DNA from: UBA5069 sp964560495
GTDB lineage: Bacteria; Chloroflexota; Anaerolineae; Caldilineales; Caldilineaceae
Direction of reading: 5' to 3'
Assembly (NCBI GenBank): GCA_964560495.1
Contig: CAZLMM010000018.1
Span: forward strand, 1 to 64,000
Length of the DNA stretch: 64,000 nt
Part shown: piece after piece, positions 18,495 through 29,391 of the stretch
Position numbering within the stretch: the stretch's first letter is position 1
How the letters are laid out: every line of letters starts with the position of its first letter
The notes under the pieces: model-generated
Seen by the model: the letters and a program-made list of their open reading frames with translations, nothing else
The model's database searches: none
Told to the model about the DNA's origin: nothing
Made by a program: the position numbers and the translations under genes

Positions 18495-19006
18495 CAGTGG
18501 GCCGGCCCCTGCGCATCTGGCAATCCGGTCACGTCGGGATGACACCCGGCAAGCGCACACACGAGCCGCTCGACGATGGGCGCAGGCGACTCCATCAGGC
18601 GGGCGACAGCCGGGCTAAGTTTGTCGCCAAAGCCGAAGTCGCAGCCGGGGATTGTAAGCAACCAGGCCGGCGGGCGGCGGTCATACAGGCGCGCGGCGTA
18701 GGTCAACACTGTGTCTGGGGTGAGGGTATGGGTTGCATTTGCAGGCGCAGTTCCTTCCAGCACGCGCGTCAACATGGGAGCGTTATCATCTTGCATTGCG
18801 CTGGCGTCGATAAAGATGAGCGCGTCCACACCGTCTTGGGCGATCTCCAATGCCAGCTCGGGGACGAGCTGATGGACGAGCAAAGTGCGCACCGTGAATC
18901 CGGCCTGAGGTAACAACGACGCCAGCCGTTCAGCCAGGAGCGGACCTGCGCCATCGTCGCCCCGCAGCGGATTGCCTACGCCGATGAGCAGGAGCGTGCG
19001 CGCCAT
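18494..19006 (-). CDS. Hydrogenase maturation protease (HycI/HyaD family)
   Basis: 170-aa endopeptidase of the M52 family. The signature GVGNPLRGDDGAG is at residues 8-20. A metal-binding Glu (LVPELALE) and Asp (FIDAS) follow, as in HybD, where they coordinate nickel during C-terminal cleavage of the hydrogenase large subunit. No hydrogenase structural gene is in the window, so the substrate must be encoded elsewhere, or the protein has another role. The gene starts 2 bases after the stop of the acetyltransferase gene, indicating one transcript. Confidence 0.82.
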   Translation of the reverse strand: MARTLLLIGVGNPLRGDDGAGPLLAERLASLLPQAGFTVRTLLVHQLVPELALEIAQDGVDALIFIDASAMQDDNAPMLTRVLEGTAPANATHTLTPDTVLTYAARLYDRRPPAWLLTIPGCDFGFGDKLSPAVARLMESPAPIVERLVCALAGCHPDVTGLPDAQGPAH

Positions 19007-19008
19007 CC

Positions 19009-21768
<2,760 letters not shown>

Positions 21769-21831
21769 TGGCTCTCTCGCTGCGTTTACCAGGCGTTTGA
21801 CACAGGACCGGAACCGTACAAATAGACTTGT

Positions 21832-21902
21832 GACTTACGCAAGTTATGGATTGTCCTCTCTGGCGAGCGAGACGCCCGCGCTCCCAGGAAAGGCCGTAAG
21901 TC
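21832..21902. repeat. Small element bounded by inverted GACTTACG / CGTAAGTC
   Basis: GACTTACG (21832-21839) and CGTAAGTC (21895-21902) are inverted copies enclosing about 55 bases. Inside is a GC-rich segment, GGCGAGCGAGACGCCCGCGC, of a kind often dispersed in such genomes. It could be an IS-derived remnant or REP element. It lies in the 373-bp divergent gap between the acetyltransferase and toxin genes. Confidence 0.35.
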
Positions 21903-22025
21903 CCGTAGCAATAGATAGCATACCACAGACTCGTTCTGAAGCCGTGCAGGGCGTGTTAGGAACGCGGGCGAAACGGAACGGGCTGACCTGGAGGCGGCAT
22001 CCGTGAACCCGTGAACCGGGCCTGT

Positions 22026-22054
22026 TTGACAAGAAGCATGGCAAAGGCTAGAAT
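22026..22054 (+). promoter_or_regulatory. Sigma-70-type promoter of the toxin gene
   Basis: TTGACA (22026-22031) and TAGAAT (22049-22054) are separated by exactly 17 bases, a near-consensus housekeeping promoter. Transcription would start near 22061, about 80 bases before the toxin ATG at 22142, which has GGAAAGG as its ribosome site. Confidence 0.65.
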
Positions 22055-22141
22055 CATCACCGTCCTCTCTGCCCCCATTCTGGCTGAATTTTCTTTGCGC
22101 GCACAAACGGCGAAACGTCTTCATGGAATCGGAAAGGTCAT

Positions 22142-24331
22142 ATGCCAGAGAAGGGCGTCTCGGAAAAGAAAGCGCAGCGCCATCCGCCGCTTCAATCAGC
22201 AAAAGCAGCCGCTACGCCGAATGCCGCCACTGGGTTGGTCTTGACGGAGACGATCATCCAGCGCACCCTGGATGATCCCCGCTCGCTGACTGTTGCGGAT
22301 GGCATGCGATTGCAGCGCGCCCTGGGCAATCAGGCGGTGGGCCGCTTGCTGCGCCATCATAATGCGGGCCAGCCCGCTCAGCCGTCCCCCCTGATCCAAC
22401 GCCAGGGTGATGATGACGACGAGGGGTTTCAGCCCTTCAGCGGCCAGGGGCATCGGCTGGGGGACGGCGGCAATGACGCACCCTTGCCCCTCGACGCAGA
22501 GACGCTACGCAAGCGCCGACTGGAGGCATTGGAACGGCGGCTGAATACGCCTCAGATCACGCCTCCTCAGCCCCAGGTGGAGGAAAGCGAGGATGAAGGC
22601 GGTTATTCACAGAAAGAGATGCAGCGCTTCCAGCAAGTGTTGGCTCTACGCCGACGCGGCTTGATCGGCGGCGGTTTCACCTATGGGGAACACCGCAGCA
22701 CCCTCAACGAACAGATGGAGGCGCGCGATGAGGCTGCGCAGAATCGAGCCGTCGCAGTAACCTCCTTTGCGCCTGTCGCCAAGGTCGAGCGCGACTGGAA
22801 CGGCCTCAAAGAGCAGATCGCCAAAGCGCGCATCATCGACGAGCCGACAGTCACGCCTCTGGAAAACGCGCTGCGCGACCGCATCGACAAGGCACGCGGC
22901 GCCAGTCCGGATCAGATGAACAGCCTGGTTGGGCCGGCCGAAACGGCCTACAATGCGCTCAAGACCGAGGTGGAGCGCATCATTCAGGAGCAGCAAAATA
23001 CGCTCCAGGCCATCACCGATCTTCTCAACAATCAGGTTCTCAAGGCCCAGCGCGAGAAAGCCTACAACGACGCCAAATTCGACACGACGCAGATCAAGGC
23101 TCTGGCCCAAGCCATGCAGCGTAAGAAAAAGGCCGCTTTCGATGCTGAAACAGCCACCAAACAGAATGCCAAAGACGCTCACGACGCCGTGCTTGCCCTA
23201 GATGCGCGCGTCACCGATGACCTGGAATTCCTGCGCATGATCGAGAAGGCTCCTGGCGGCATGACCAGCCTGGACGACGGCTCCGCCTTCGCCAATTTCC
23301 GCACAGAGTTCCGCCAGAAGGCTGTCGCCGCCTGGGCTGCCTTCAAGACAGAGGCCGCCAAAGAAGCTCGCGTCAAGGCGACCTGCCTTGCCGAGCTGAC
23401 CACTGTGACCGAGTTCTTTGTCACTGCGGACGATCTGGCCAAAAAGGTCAAGGGCAAGACAGAAGTGGCCAAGAAACAGTCCGTGGACAAGCTCCTCGAC
23501 CTTGATCCCATCAAAGCCTACTCACCTCAGGGCAACGACAAATACATGCTCGGTAAGCTGTTGGATACGTTGCCCTCCAAGACCGCCGAAGGGGCCGACG
23601 CGCAGGAACTCACCAAGCTGCTCAAGATTCCCAATGTGGATGCTGGCTCGCTCCTGGGGTGGATGACGCCGCCAACTACGACCGGGCCAGAAATACCCAC
23701 ACCCGCTCAAGCGATGGACATGCTGCGCTGGGCCAATGATGGGACGGCCTTTGGCCGCCTGCGCACCCACTTCACCGCCACGCTGATGAGCCAGCTCTAC
23801 CCGCTTTTGCAACGCTGCCAGGGCGAAGGCCCTGCCCTCAAATATCTGGCCGTAGACAAGAACAAGGACTACGCCTGGCTCGATGAGCTGACCCAGGAGC
23901 ACAAGGCTTCCACCCTCAAGGATTACCTGGTCGCCAACGGCAATCAGCGTTTCTGGCGCGCAGGCGCCACCTGCGCTCCTCCCGCGACCGACGGCGGCAA
24001 GACCATCGATCAGATCATCACCGACGCCCGCCAATTGACCCGTGGCAATCGCAACACGCTGATCGCCAATGGGGACTACGTGGGCAATCGCCCCTTCAAG
24101 AACCTGGGCACCATCGACGATGTACAGCCTAATGGCGATGTGAATGAGATCCGCTGTATGGCCCTGCCCACGCATCGCGGCGGGCGCAACATCAGCTACA
24201 AAGAGTATGACCTGAAAGTCTTCACCGGCGCCAACCGCGGGGCAGAACGCTTCGTTGTGGGCAGCGATGGCAGTCGCTATCACACCGACGACCATTACGC
24301 ATCCTTCAATCGCTTCCAAGACCCCATATGA
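22142..24331 (+). CDS. Polymorphic toxin with GNQAVGRLL leader motif and C-terminal barnase-type RNase
   Basis: 729 aa. Residues ~50-70 contain LQRALGNQAVGRLL, a motif recurrent at the N-terminus of proteins linked to extracellular contractile injection systems (often with DUF4157). A Gln/Glu-rich linker and a long helical middle (about residues 130-480, coiled-coil-like) follow. The last ~100 residues match microbial N1/T1-barnase ribonucleases (FKNL, CMALP, YKEYD, GAERFVVGSDG, DDHYASF). The barnase catalytic triad is intact as Glu688, Arg703 and His718. No signal peptide is seen, consistent with loading into a delivery apparatus. The gene overlaps the barstar immunity gene by four bases. 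No injection-system structural genes are in the window. Confidence 0.85.
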   Translation: MPEKGVSEKKAQRHPPLQSAKAAATPNAATGLVLTETIIQRTLDDPRSLTVADGMRLQRALGNQAVGRLLRHHNAGQPAQPSPLIQRQGDDDDEGFQPFSGQGHRLGDGGNDAPLPLDAETLRKRRLEALERRLNTPQITPPQPQVEESEDEGGYSQKEMQRFQQVLALRRRGLIGGGFTYGEHRSTLNEQMEARDEAAQNRAVAVTSFAPVAKVERDWNGLKEQIAKARIIDEPTVTPLENALRDRIDKARGASPDQMNSLVGPAETAYNALKTEVERIIQEQQNTLQAITDLLNNQVLKAQREKAYNDAKFDTTQIKALAQAMQRKKKAAFDAETATKQNAKDAHDAVLALDARVTDDLEFLRMIEKAPGGMTSLDDGSAFANFRTEFRQKAVAAWAAFKTEAAKEARVKATCLAELTTVTEFFVTADDLAKKVKGKTEVAKKQSVDKLLDLDPIKAYSPQGNDKYMLGKLLDTLPSKTAEGADAQELTKLLKIPNVDAGSLLGWMTPPTTTGPEIPTPAQAMDMLRWANDGTAFGRLRTHFTATLMSQLYPLLQRCQGEGPALKYLAVDKNKDYAWLDELTQEHKASTLKDYLVANGNQRFWRAGATCAPPATDGGKTIDQIITDARQLTRGNRNTLIANGDYVGNRPFKNLGTIDDVQPNGDVNEIRCMALPTHRGGRNISYKEYDLKVFTGANRGAERFVVGSDGSRYHTDDHYASFNRFQDPI

Positions 24332-24822
24332 CCACCGCATTCGACCAATTTCTCGCCAGTGAGGCAGGCCGTCCTTACATCCACTTGCTCTCTCTGGAAG
24401 AGGAGTTGCTAGATGAGTGGATGGAACGCCTCCAGGCTGCGACGGACGCCAGGCGCCCCGACGCGGTCATCCGTCTGCTGCACGGCGAGCGTTGCCCGAC
24501 CTCGGCCGGCTTTTTCGCAGAGATGGCGCGCGCCCTGGAATTTCCCGATCACTTCGGCCACAACTGGGCGGCGCTCACCGATTGCCTGACTGACATGGGG
24601 TGGCTGCCTGCGTCGGCCTATCTGCTGGTGATGCGTCATGCTGAAGAACTTTTCAGTGCGTCGAGCGAGCAGGCCTGGCATGTTCTAGGCGAGCTTCTCA
24701 ACGAGGAAATAGCGGATGAAACCGTTCCCCTGCGCCTGATCCTGGTGACAGATCAGGCGATGGCAATGGCGGAGCGGTTGATCGGGGCAGGAGTGCCATT
24801 TGGATGGGTCAGCGCGGGATGA
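24328..24822 (+). CDS. Barstar family immunity protein
   Basis: 164 aa with the barstar signature FPDHFGHNWAALTDCLTD around residues 72-89, followed by hydrophobic LILVTD strands. Barstar blocks the active site of barnase-type RNases; the product should neutralise the toxin encoded immediately upstream (ATGA overlap). Compared with classical barstar, the Asp equivalent to D39 (in TDCL) is present. The Asp equivalent to D35 appears as Ala and the W38 position as Thr, which may reflect coevolution with this toxin. It has an N-terminal extension of about 50 residues beyond the ~90-residue B. amyloliquefaciens barstar. Confidence 0.9.
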   Translation: MTTAFDQFLASEAGRPYIHLLSLEEELLDEWMERLQAATDARRPDAVIRLLHGERCPTSAGFFAEMARALEFPDHFGHNWAALTDCLTDMGWLPASAYLLVMRHAEELFSASSEQAWHVLGELLNEEIADETVPLRLILVTDQAMAMAERLIGAGVPFGWVSAG

Positions 24823-24879
24823 TGTGGCTGGGGCCGGTCGAGGTCGAGCATAGGTGCGAGTGCAGCAAAGGGGTGATTG

Positions 24880-25680
24880 GTGGAGATCGATGTGCTTGAA
24901 TACAACCGGCGAGCTTGGAATGCTGCGGTGAAGCATGGCAGCCAATGGACGGTTCCGGTTTCGCCGGCAGAGGTCGCCGCGGCGCGGGCCGGCGACTGGC
25001 GCATCATACTGACGCCGACGAAGCCCATCCCCCGCGCGTGGTTTCCGCCGCTACACAATTGCGCCGTGCTCTGTCTTGCTTCGGGCGGCGGTCAACAGGC
25101 GCCCATCTTGGCCGCGGCCGGTGCACGAGTGACTGTACTGGACAATTCACCAAGCCAGCTCGCGCAGGATCGCCTTGTGGCGAAGCGAGAAGGGTTGGAG
25201 ATCGTCACAGTGCAAGGCGACATGGCCGATCTCTCCTGCTTCGCCGATTTCTCCTTCGACCTCATCGTCCATCCCGTGTCGAACCTCTTTGCGCCCGATG
25301 TACGTCCAGTGTGGTGCGAATGCTTCCGTGTGCTGCGCAACGGCGGCGCGCTCCTGGCCGGTTTCTGCAATCCTGCCCAGTACATCTTCGACCAGTGGTT
25401 GGCCGATGAGGGCGAGCTAATAGTGAAGTATCCTCTCCCCTACTCCGACATCGCCAGCCTGAGCGCCGCCGACCGCCAGCGCCTCCTGGATGATGAACAG
25501 CCATTGGAGTTCAGCCATAGCCTGGAAGAACAGATTGGCGGTCAGTTGGAGGCCGGCTTCGTGCTCACAGGCTTCTATGAGGATCGCTGGCCCGGCCACG
25601 CCATCGACGACTATATGCCTACGTTCATTGCTACAAAATCGGTCAAGCCCTTTCATGACGGCGAGTTACACCATGTTTGA
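24880..25680 (+). CDS. Class I SAM-dependent methyltransferase
   Basis: About 266 aa with the class I fold. Motif I is LCLASGGGQQAPILAAAGA near residue 65, the acidic end of strand 2 is VTVLDNSP, motif III region is VQGDMADL, and strand 4 is FDLIVHPVSNLF. Closest in style to small-molecule methyltransferases of the UbiE/Methyltransf_11 type; the substrate is unknown. The GTG at 24880 has AAAGGGG about 6 bases upstream; a TTG at 24877 is also possible. It follows the immunity gene by some 55 bases, and a link to the toxin module is not obvious. Confidence 0.82.
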   Translation: MEIDVLEYNRRAWNAAVKHGSQWTVPVSPAEVAAARAGDWRIILTPTKPIPRAWFPPLHNCAVLCLASGGGQQAPILAAAGARVTVLDNSPSQLAQDRLVAKREGLEIVTVQGDMADLSCFADFSFDLIVHPVSNLFAPDVRPVWCECFRVLRNGGALLAGFCNPAQYIFDQWLADEGELIVKYPLPYSDIASLSAADRQRLLDDEQPLEFSHSLEEQIGGQLEAGFVLTGFYEDRWPGHAIDDYMPTFIATKSVKPFHDGELHHV

Positions 25681-25723
25681 TTGCAAATCGTCTATTTGAT
25701 GCCTCTATGGAGGCAATGATTCT

Positions 25724-25978
25724 ATGCGATTTGAAGCGATCGGTAATGTTGAAGATGTCGAAGTTATCGCCAAAGGTCGCGGGGTGGATATTCGCTATTA
25801 CTTGAATCGTGAGTATGGTGCAGCTAATTGGCGCAAACTCAAGGGCATAGCAGTGATCGAGTATAAAATCGAGTATAAAAACGGCGAGGTGTGGCTTGCG
25901 GAAATCCATTGGTACGAAGCTGAAGGAAAAGGGCGCAAGAAGGAGAAGGATAAGCGAAAGTTGAGGAGAATCGCATGA
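25724..25978 (+). CDS. Small hypothetical protein, basic C-terminus
   Basis: 84 aa, not assigned to a function. The middle is beta-rich (AVIEYKIEYKNGEVWLAEIHWYEAEG) and the tail is strongly basic (GRKKEKDKRKLRR), suggesting nucleic-acid contact. It overlaps the next gene by four bases (ATGA), so the two form an operon. Base composition is more AT-rich than the surrounding genes. Together with the ribbon-helix-helix-like partner it resembles a toxin-antitoxin pair in size, overlap and composition; that is an inference. Confidence 0.65.
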   Translation: MRFEAIGNVEDVEVIAKGRGVDIRYYLNREYGAANWRKLKGIAVIEYKIEYKNGEVWLAEIHWYEAEGKGRKKEKDKRKLRRIA

Positions 25979-26331
25979 AATATGTTCGCTGTGTAGATAA
26001 TGGAGCCTATATTCAATGGCCTGACCAAGACTTTGATGTCAATGAGACCACCACGTTGACCATCGGCAAAGTCTATAAAGTGGCGTTCCTCGAGCCAAAT
26101 GACGGAGAAATGATACGCGTCTTTGATGACACGGGCGAAGATTATCTCTTTCCACCTGCCTATTTTGAGCAGTATGATCCGAACGGCGACCTGGAATCCT
26201 CAATGGCGCTGACTGTGCAGTTGAACACGTATCAACGCAATGTCCTTTTCGCTGAGGCCCTTGCTGCACGTAAGTCGGTGAGCGCGCTTGTACGTGAATG
26301 GATCGATGAACGCCTTGACTTGGCCGCGTAG
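25975..26331 (+). CDS. Small protein with C-terminal ribbon-helix-helix-like segment
   Basis: 118 aa. Residues ~1-70 are a beta-rich domain (LTIGKVYKVAFLEP ... VFDDTGEDYLFPPAYFE). Residues ~80-115 read like a ribbon-helix-helix DNA-binding unit: a strand ALTVQLN, a helix and SVSALVREWIDERL, close to the SALVREAI helix typical of RHH antitoxins. It could repress its own operon and act as antitoxin to the 84-aa protein; this is inference. The last 19 codons and stop lie in a 67-bp unit that is perfectly repeated immediately downstream. Confidence 0.65.
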   Translation: MKYVRCVDNGAYIQWPDQDFDVNETTTLTIGKVYKVAFLEPNDGEMIRVFDDTGEDYLFPPAYFEQYDPNGDLESSMALTVQLNTYQRNVLFAEALAARKSVSALVREWIDERLDLAA

Positions 26332-26404
26332 TCATAATAAGTCGGTGAGCGCGCTTGTACGTGAATGGATCGATGAACGCCTTGACTTGGCCGCGTAGTC
26401 ATAA
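26271..26404 (+). repeat. Perfect 67-bp tandem duplication spanning a gene end
   Basis: 26271-26337 and 26338-26404 are identical. The first copy contains the last codons and the TAG stop of the RHH-like gene; the second copy is an untranslated leftover of the same sequence. Perfect identity implies a recent duplication (replication slippage or unequal crossover). Confidence 0.95.
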
Positions 26405-26537
26405 ACCGGTTAGGAGATATCACCCAACGCACCGCACCGACTTCACCATGTTGACGGAAATAGCGTCAGCACAGCGGCGGCGTCAATCTCAAGATCATCA
26501 TCAACCAGGTGACTGATGTGCTGGCGACTCCGCCAAC

Positions 26538-28151
26538 ATGACTGCTATTCACATGGACCCGATCACGCTCGAACTCTATCGCCACCGTCTTGCCGGCGTC
26601 GCCGAAGAAATGGGCGTCACCCTGCGCCGCACCTCCTATTCGCCCAACATCAAGGAGCGCCTTGACTTCTCATGCGCACTCTTCGATGGCGCGGGGCGCA
26701 TGGTCGCTCAGGCCGCCCACATTCCGGCGCATTTGGGCGCCATGCCAGCCAGTGTGCAGACCATTCTGGGTATCGTGACGGAGTGGCAGCCGGGAGATGT
26801 GGTTATCGTCAACGACCCCTTTGCAGGCGGCAACCACCTGCCCGACATCACTATGGTCTCGCCGGTGTTCACAGATTCCCATCCGGGTCAGCCGCCCACC
26901 TTTTTTGTCGCCAGTCGCGCCCATCACGCTGACGTGGGCGGCATGAGTCCAGGCTCCCTGCCCCTCTCCACGGAGATTTACCAGGAGGGCGTCATTATTC
27001 CGCCGGTAAAGCTGGCGTGCGCCGGCCAGGTCAACGAAGACCTGTTGCGCTTGATCCTGCGCAACGTACGCACGCCCGACGAGCGCCGCGGCGACATCGC
27101 AGCCCAACGCGCAGCCCACGCCGTGGGTGAACGTCGCCTGCACGAACTTGTTGCGGCCCACGGCCAGGAAGAAGTGCTGGCTTACGCCCGTCATCTGCAA
27201 GAATACAGCGAGCGCCTGACCCGCGCCGCCATCGCTGCCTGGCCCGACGGCGTCTACACCTTCGAGGATGTCATCGAGGTCATCGACGGCGACAGCCTGA
27301 CCCTGGCGCCGATTCGAGTCGCGACGACCATCGCTGGCGACGAGATCATCTTCGATTTCGCGGGCACAGCACCCATGATCCACGGCTCCCTCAACGCTGT
27401 CATCGCCATCACCCAATCTGCGTGCTACTATGTTGTGCGTTGCTTTATGGAAGCGGACGACCCGCACCATGCAGATGTCCCCATGAACGCCGGCGGCTTT
27501 GCACCGGTGCATGTGTTGGCGCCGGCGGGTTGCCTGGTCAATGCTCTCTCGCCGGCGGCCGTGGCCGGCGGCAACGTGGAGACCTCGCAACGCATCACCG
27601 ATGTGGCGCTGGGCGCGCTGGCGCAAGCTCTGCCTGACCGGGCGGCGGCGGCCAGCCAGGGAACCATGAACAACTTGACCGTGGGCGGCCAGCGCAGCGA
27701 TGGTCTGCCTTTCGCCTACTATGAAACCATTGGCGGCGGCATGGGCGCATCCGCCCAGGGGCATGGACTGGACGGCGTGCAGGTGCACATGACCAACACG
27801 CTCAACACCCCCATCGAGGCGCTGGAGATGGCCTTTCCTTTTCGGTTGGAACGCTACAGCCTGCGTACGGGAAGCGGCGGCGCAGGCTTGCACCGGGGCG
27901 GCGACGGCATCGTGCGGGAATATCGGTTCCTGGCGCCGGTCACAGTAACCATGCTCAGCGAACGTCGCGCCGTCGCGCCTTGGGGAGCGGCGGGCGGACA
28001 GGCGGGCGCGCTCGGACGAAACCTGCTCATGCGTGCAGATGGCTCAAGCGAGGAGTTGGCGTCGAAATTCACCCGGCGTCTCGTTGCGGGCGACCGCTTG
28101 CGCATCGAAACGCCCGGCGGGGGCGGATGGGGCAGGTCTACGATCTCCTGA
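26538..28151 (+). CDS. Hydantoinase B / 5-oxoprolinase family protein
   Basis: 537 aa with the HyuB fold: it opens MDPITLELYRHRLAGVAEEMG, then has SPNIKERLDFSCALFD, AHIPAHLGAMP, NDPFAGGNHLPD and SRAHHADVGG, which supply the family's conserved Asp/His metal-binding residues. The C-terminal ETIGGGMGA and GGAGLHRGGDG are also typical. HyuB normally works with HyuA in ATP-dependent opening of hydantoins or 5-oxoproline. No hyuA lies beside it here, so the partner must be elsewhere or the gene is orphan. It converges with the Nudix gene, overlapping it by 14 bases. Confidence 0.9.
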   Translation: MTAIHMDPITLELYRHRLAGVAEEMGVTLRRTSYSPNIKERLDFSCALFDGAGRMVAQAAHIPAHLGAMPASVQTILGIVTEWQPGDVVIVNDPFAGGNHLPDITMVSPVFTDSHPGQPPTFFVASRAHHADVGGMSPGSLPLSTEIYQEGVIIPPVKLACAGQVNEDLLRLILRNVRTPDERRGDIAAQRAAHAVGERRLHELVAAHGQEEVLAYARHLQEYSERLTRAAIAAWPDGVYTFEDVIEVIDGDSLTLAPIRVATTIAGDEIIFDFAGTAPMIHGSLNAVIAITQSACYYVVRCFMEADDPHHADVPMNAGGFAPVHVLAPAGCLVNALSPAAVAGGNVETSQRITDVALGALAQALPDRAAAASQGTMNNLTVGGQRSDGLPFAYYETIGGGMGASAQGHGLDGVQVHMTNTLNTPIEALEMAFPFRLERYSLRTGSGGAGLHRGGDGIVREYRFLAPVTVTMLSERRAVAPWGAAGGQAGALGRNLLMRADGSSEELASKFTRRLVAGDRLRIETPGGGGWGRSTIS

Positions 28152-28668
28152 ATTCGTAGACCATCTCGCCTTGGGGATTGGGGCGATAGTGGCCGTAAAA
28201 CAGCCCGCCGCCAGCCAGGGTGAGGGGAATCACCTGATGGAGGTCATCCACCAGGGAATAGTCAGCGAGGCGATTGAGGGGAATCCATTCGGGTGTTCCT
28301 TCGGCGGTGGAGATCACGGTGCGTTGGCGGCTTTCGCCGCAGAAAACAAAGACGATGATGCCCGGAAGTGGGCCGGCGGCGTCGTGACCTGCGTCGATGT
28401 GGATGACGCCGGTCAAAGTGAGCGACGCATCGACGATGCCTGCCTCCTCTGCCAGCTCGCGCTGGGCTGCGGCCAATACATCCTCGTCCACCTCCACATG
28501 GCCGCCCAGGCCATTATAGCGGTTGGCCCATAGCCGTTTGGTCGGCGCGCCTTTCAACAGCAAAACCTCGGTCTCGCCTGTCTCTGGATGACAACTTTTG
28601 AGAAAGATGAGGACGCGTGGGATGACCTGACGGCGGTCTCGCCGCGCGCCTTGTTCCAATGCCTTCAA
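28138..28668 (-). CDS. Nudix hydrolase
   Basis: 176 aa. A complete Nudix box, GGHVEVDEDVLAAAQRELAEEAGI, lies near residues 53-76 with the metal-binding REXXEE glutamates intact. Nudix enzymes split nucleoside diphosphates linked to other groups. The AxxRLWANRYNGLGGHVE context resembles MutT-type (8-oxo-dGTP) hydrolases in Chloroflexi-like genomes, but specificity cannot be fixed. It converges with hyuB, overlapping its end by 14 bases, and lies just after vapC on the same strand. Confidence 0.9.
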   Translation of the reverse strand: MKALEQGARRDRRQVIPRVLIFLKSCHPETGETEVLLLKGAPTKRLWANRYNGLGGHVEVDEDVLAAAQRELAEEAGIVDASLTLTGVIHIDAGHDAAGPLPGIIVFVFCGESRQRTVISTAEGTPEWIPLNRLADYSLVDDLHQVIPLTLAGGGLFYGHYRPNPQGEMVYEFRRS

Positions 28669-28674
28669 GCAGCT

Positions 28675-29064
28675 TCACCGGTCCACAATTGTCACAGAAT
28701 AGCGTCGCAACATGTCATCTACACTCAGAACGGTGAGTTGTTCTGAGATCGCCTGAGCCACGATGATTCGATCGAACGGATCTTTGTGATGGAACGGGAG
28801 CTGTTCCAGCGCCAAGACATGGGTCAATTCAATGGGCAATAATTCAAGCAAATTCTTTGCCCGGTGCTCCTTGACGATCGTGGCAAGTGAGCGATTGAGT
28901 TCAAGTTTGCCGAGTTGCGTCTTTATCTGTATTTCCCAAACGCTTGCGACGCTCAATATGAGGGTATTCGATGGATCTGTGCATAGCGTCAAAAGGTGTG
29001 GTGAAAGCTGCTCTGGTTCACTGTCCCACCAGATGAATACCTGTGTGTCTAGCAGTATTCTCAT
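28675..29064 (-). CDS. vapC: PIN-domain toxin (VapC-type)
   Basis: 129 aa PIN nuclease. Acidic residues of the metal site are visible: LLDTQVFIWW near residue 6 and the Glu in SVASVWEIQIK near residue 46. Further along are HKDPFDRIIVAQA and LTVLSVDDMLRRY. This is the PIN subfamily that cleaves tRNA or rRNA in VapBC systems. The ATG at 29064 gives an ATGA overlap with the antitoxin gene; five upstream in-frame codons are not needed. Confidence 0.9.
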   Translation of the reverse strand: MRILLDTQVFIWWDSEPEQLSPHLLTLCTDPSNTLILSVASVWEIQIKTQLGKLELNRSLATIVKEHRAKNLLELLPIELTHVLALEQLPFHHKDPFDRIIVAQAISEQLTVLSVDDMLRRYSVTIVDR

Positions 29065-29297
29065 GATTGGCCGAGCCAAAATGCATCAGGCAGCGGTTCG
29101 TTGAAATCATCGCGCATTCGAATCGCGCCACGGTGCAAACCGGCAATACGTTTTTGTGGGTGTTGGGGAATGGGCGTCAATTGCACTACCGGCTCTTGGT
29201 TCTGTGTTATGACAACCTGATTCCCTTGCCGTACTAGAGACAGCAATTTTGCCCACTGGATCCGGGCATCATCAATATCAATCGTTGTTATGTCCAT
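29061..29297 (-). CDS. vapB: Type II antitoxin (Phd/YefM-type VapB)
   Basis: 78 aa beginning MDITTIDIDDARIQWAKLL, with a Phd/YefM-like N-terminal DNA-binding fold (VRQGNQVVITQNQEPVVQLTPI) and a C-terminal acidic tail that would wrap around the PIN toxin. It precedes vapC with a four-base overlap, the standard order. AAAGGGA about 7 bases before the ATG at 29297 supports this start. Confidence 0.88.
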   Translation of the reverse strand: MDITTIDIDDARIQWAKLLSLVRQGNQVVITQNQEPVVQLTPIPQHPQKRIAGLHRGAIRMRDDFNEPLPDAFWLGQS

Positions 29298-29391
29298 CTT
29301 CGTCCCTTTCTGGCGCAAAGTCTAGCACAAAACCGGGTGATAGTGAACTCCGGTGTCATCAAACTGGGTTTGTAGGGCGCGTTTACCCCCT

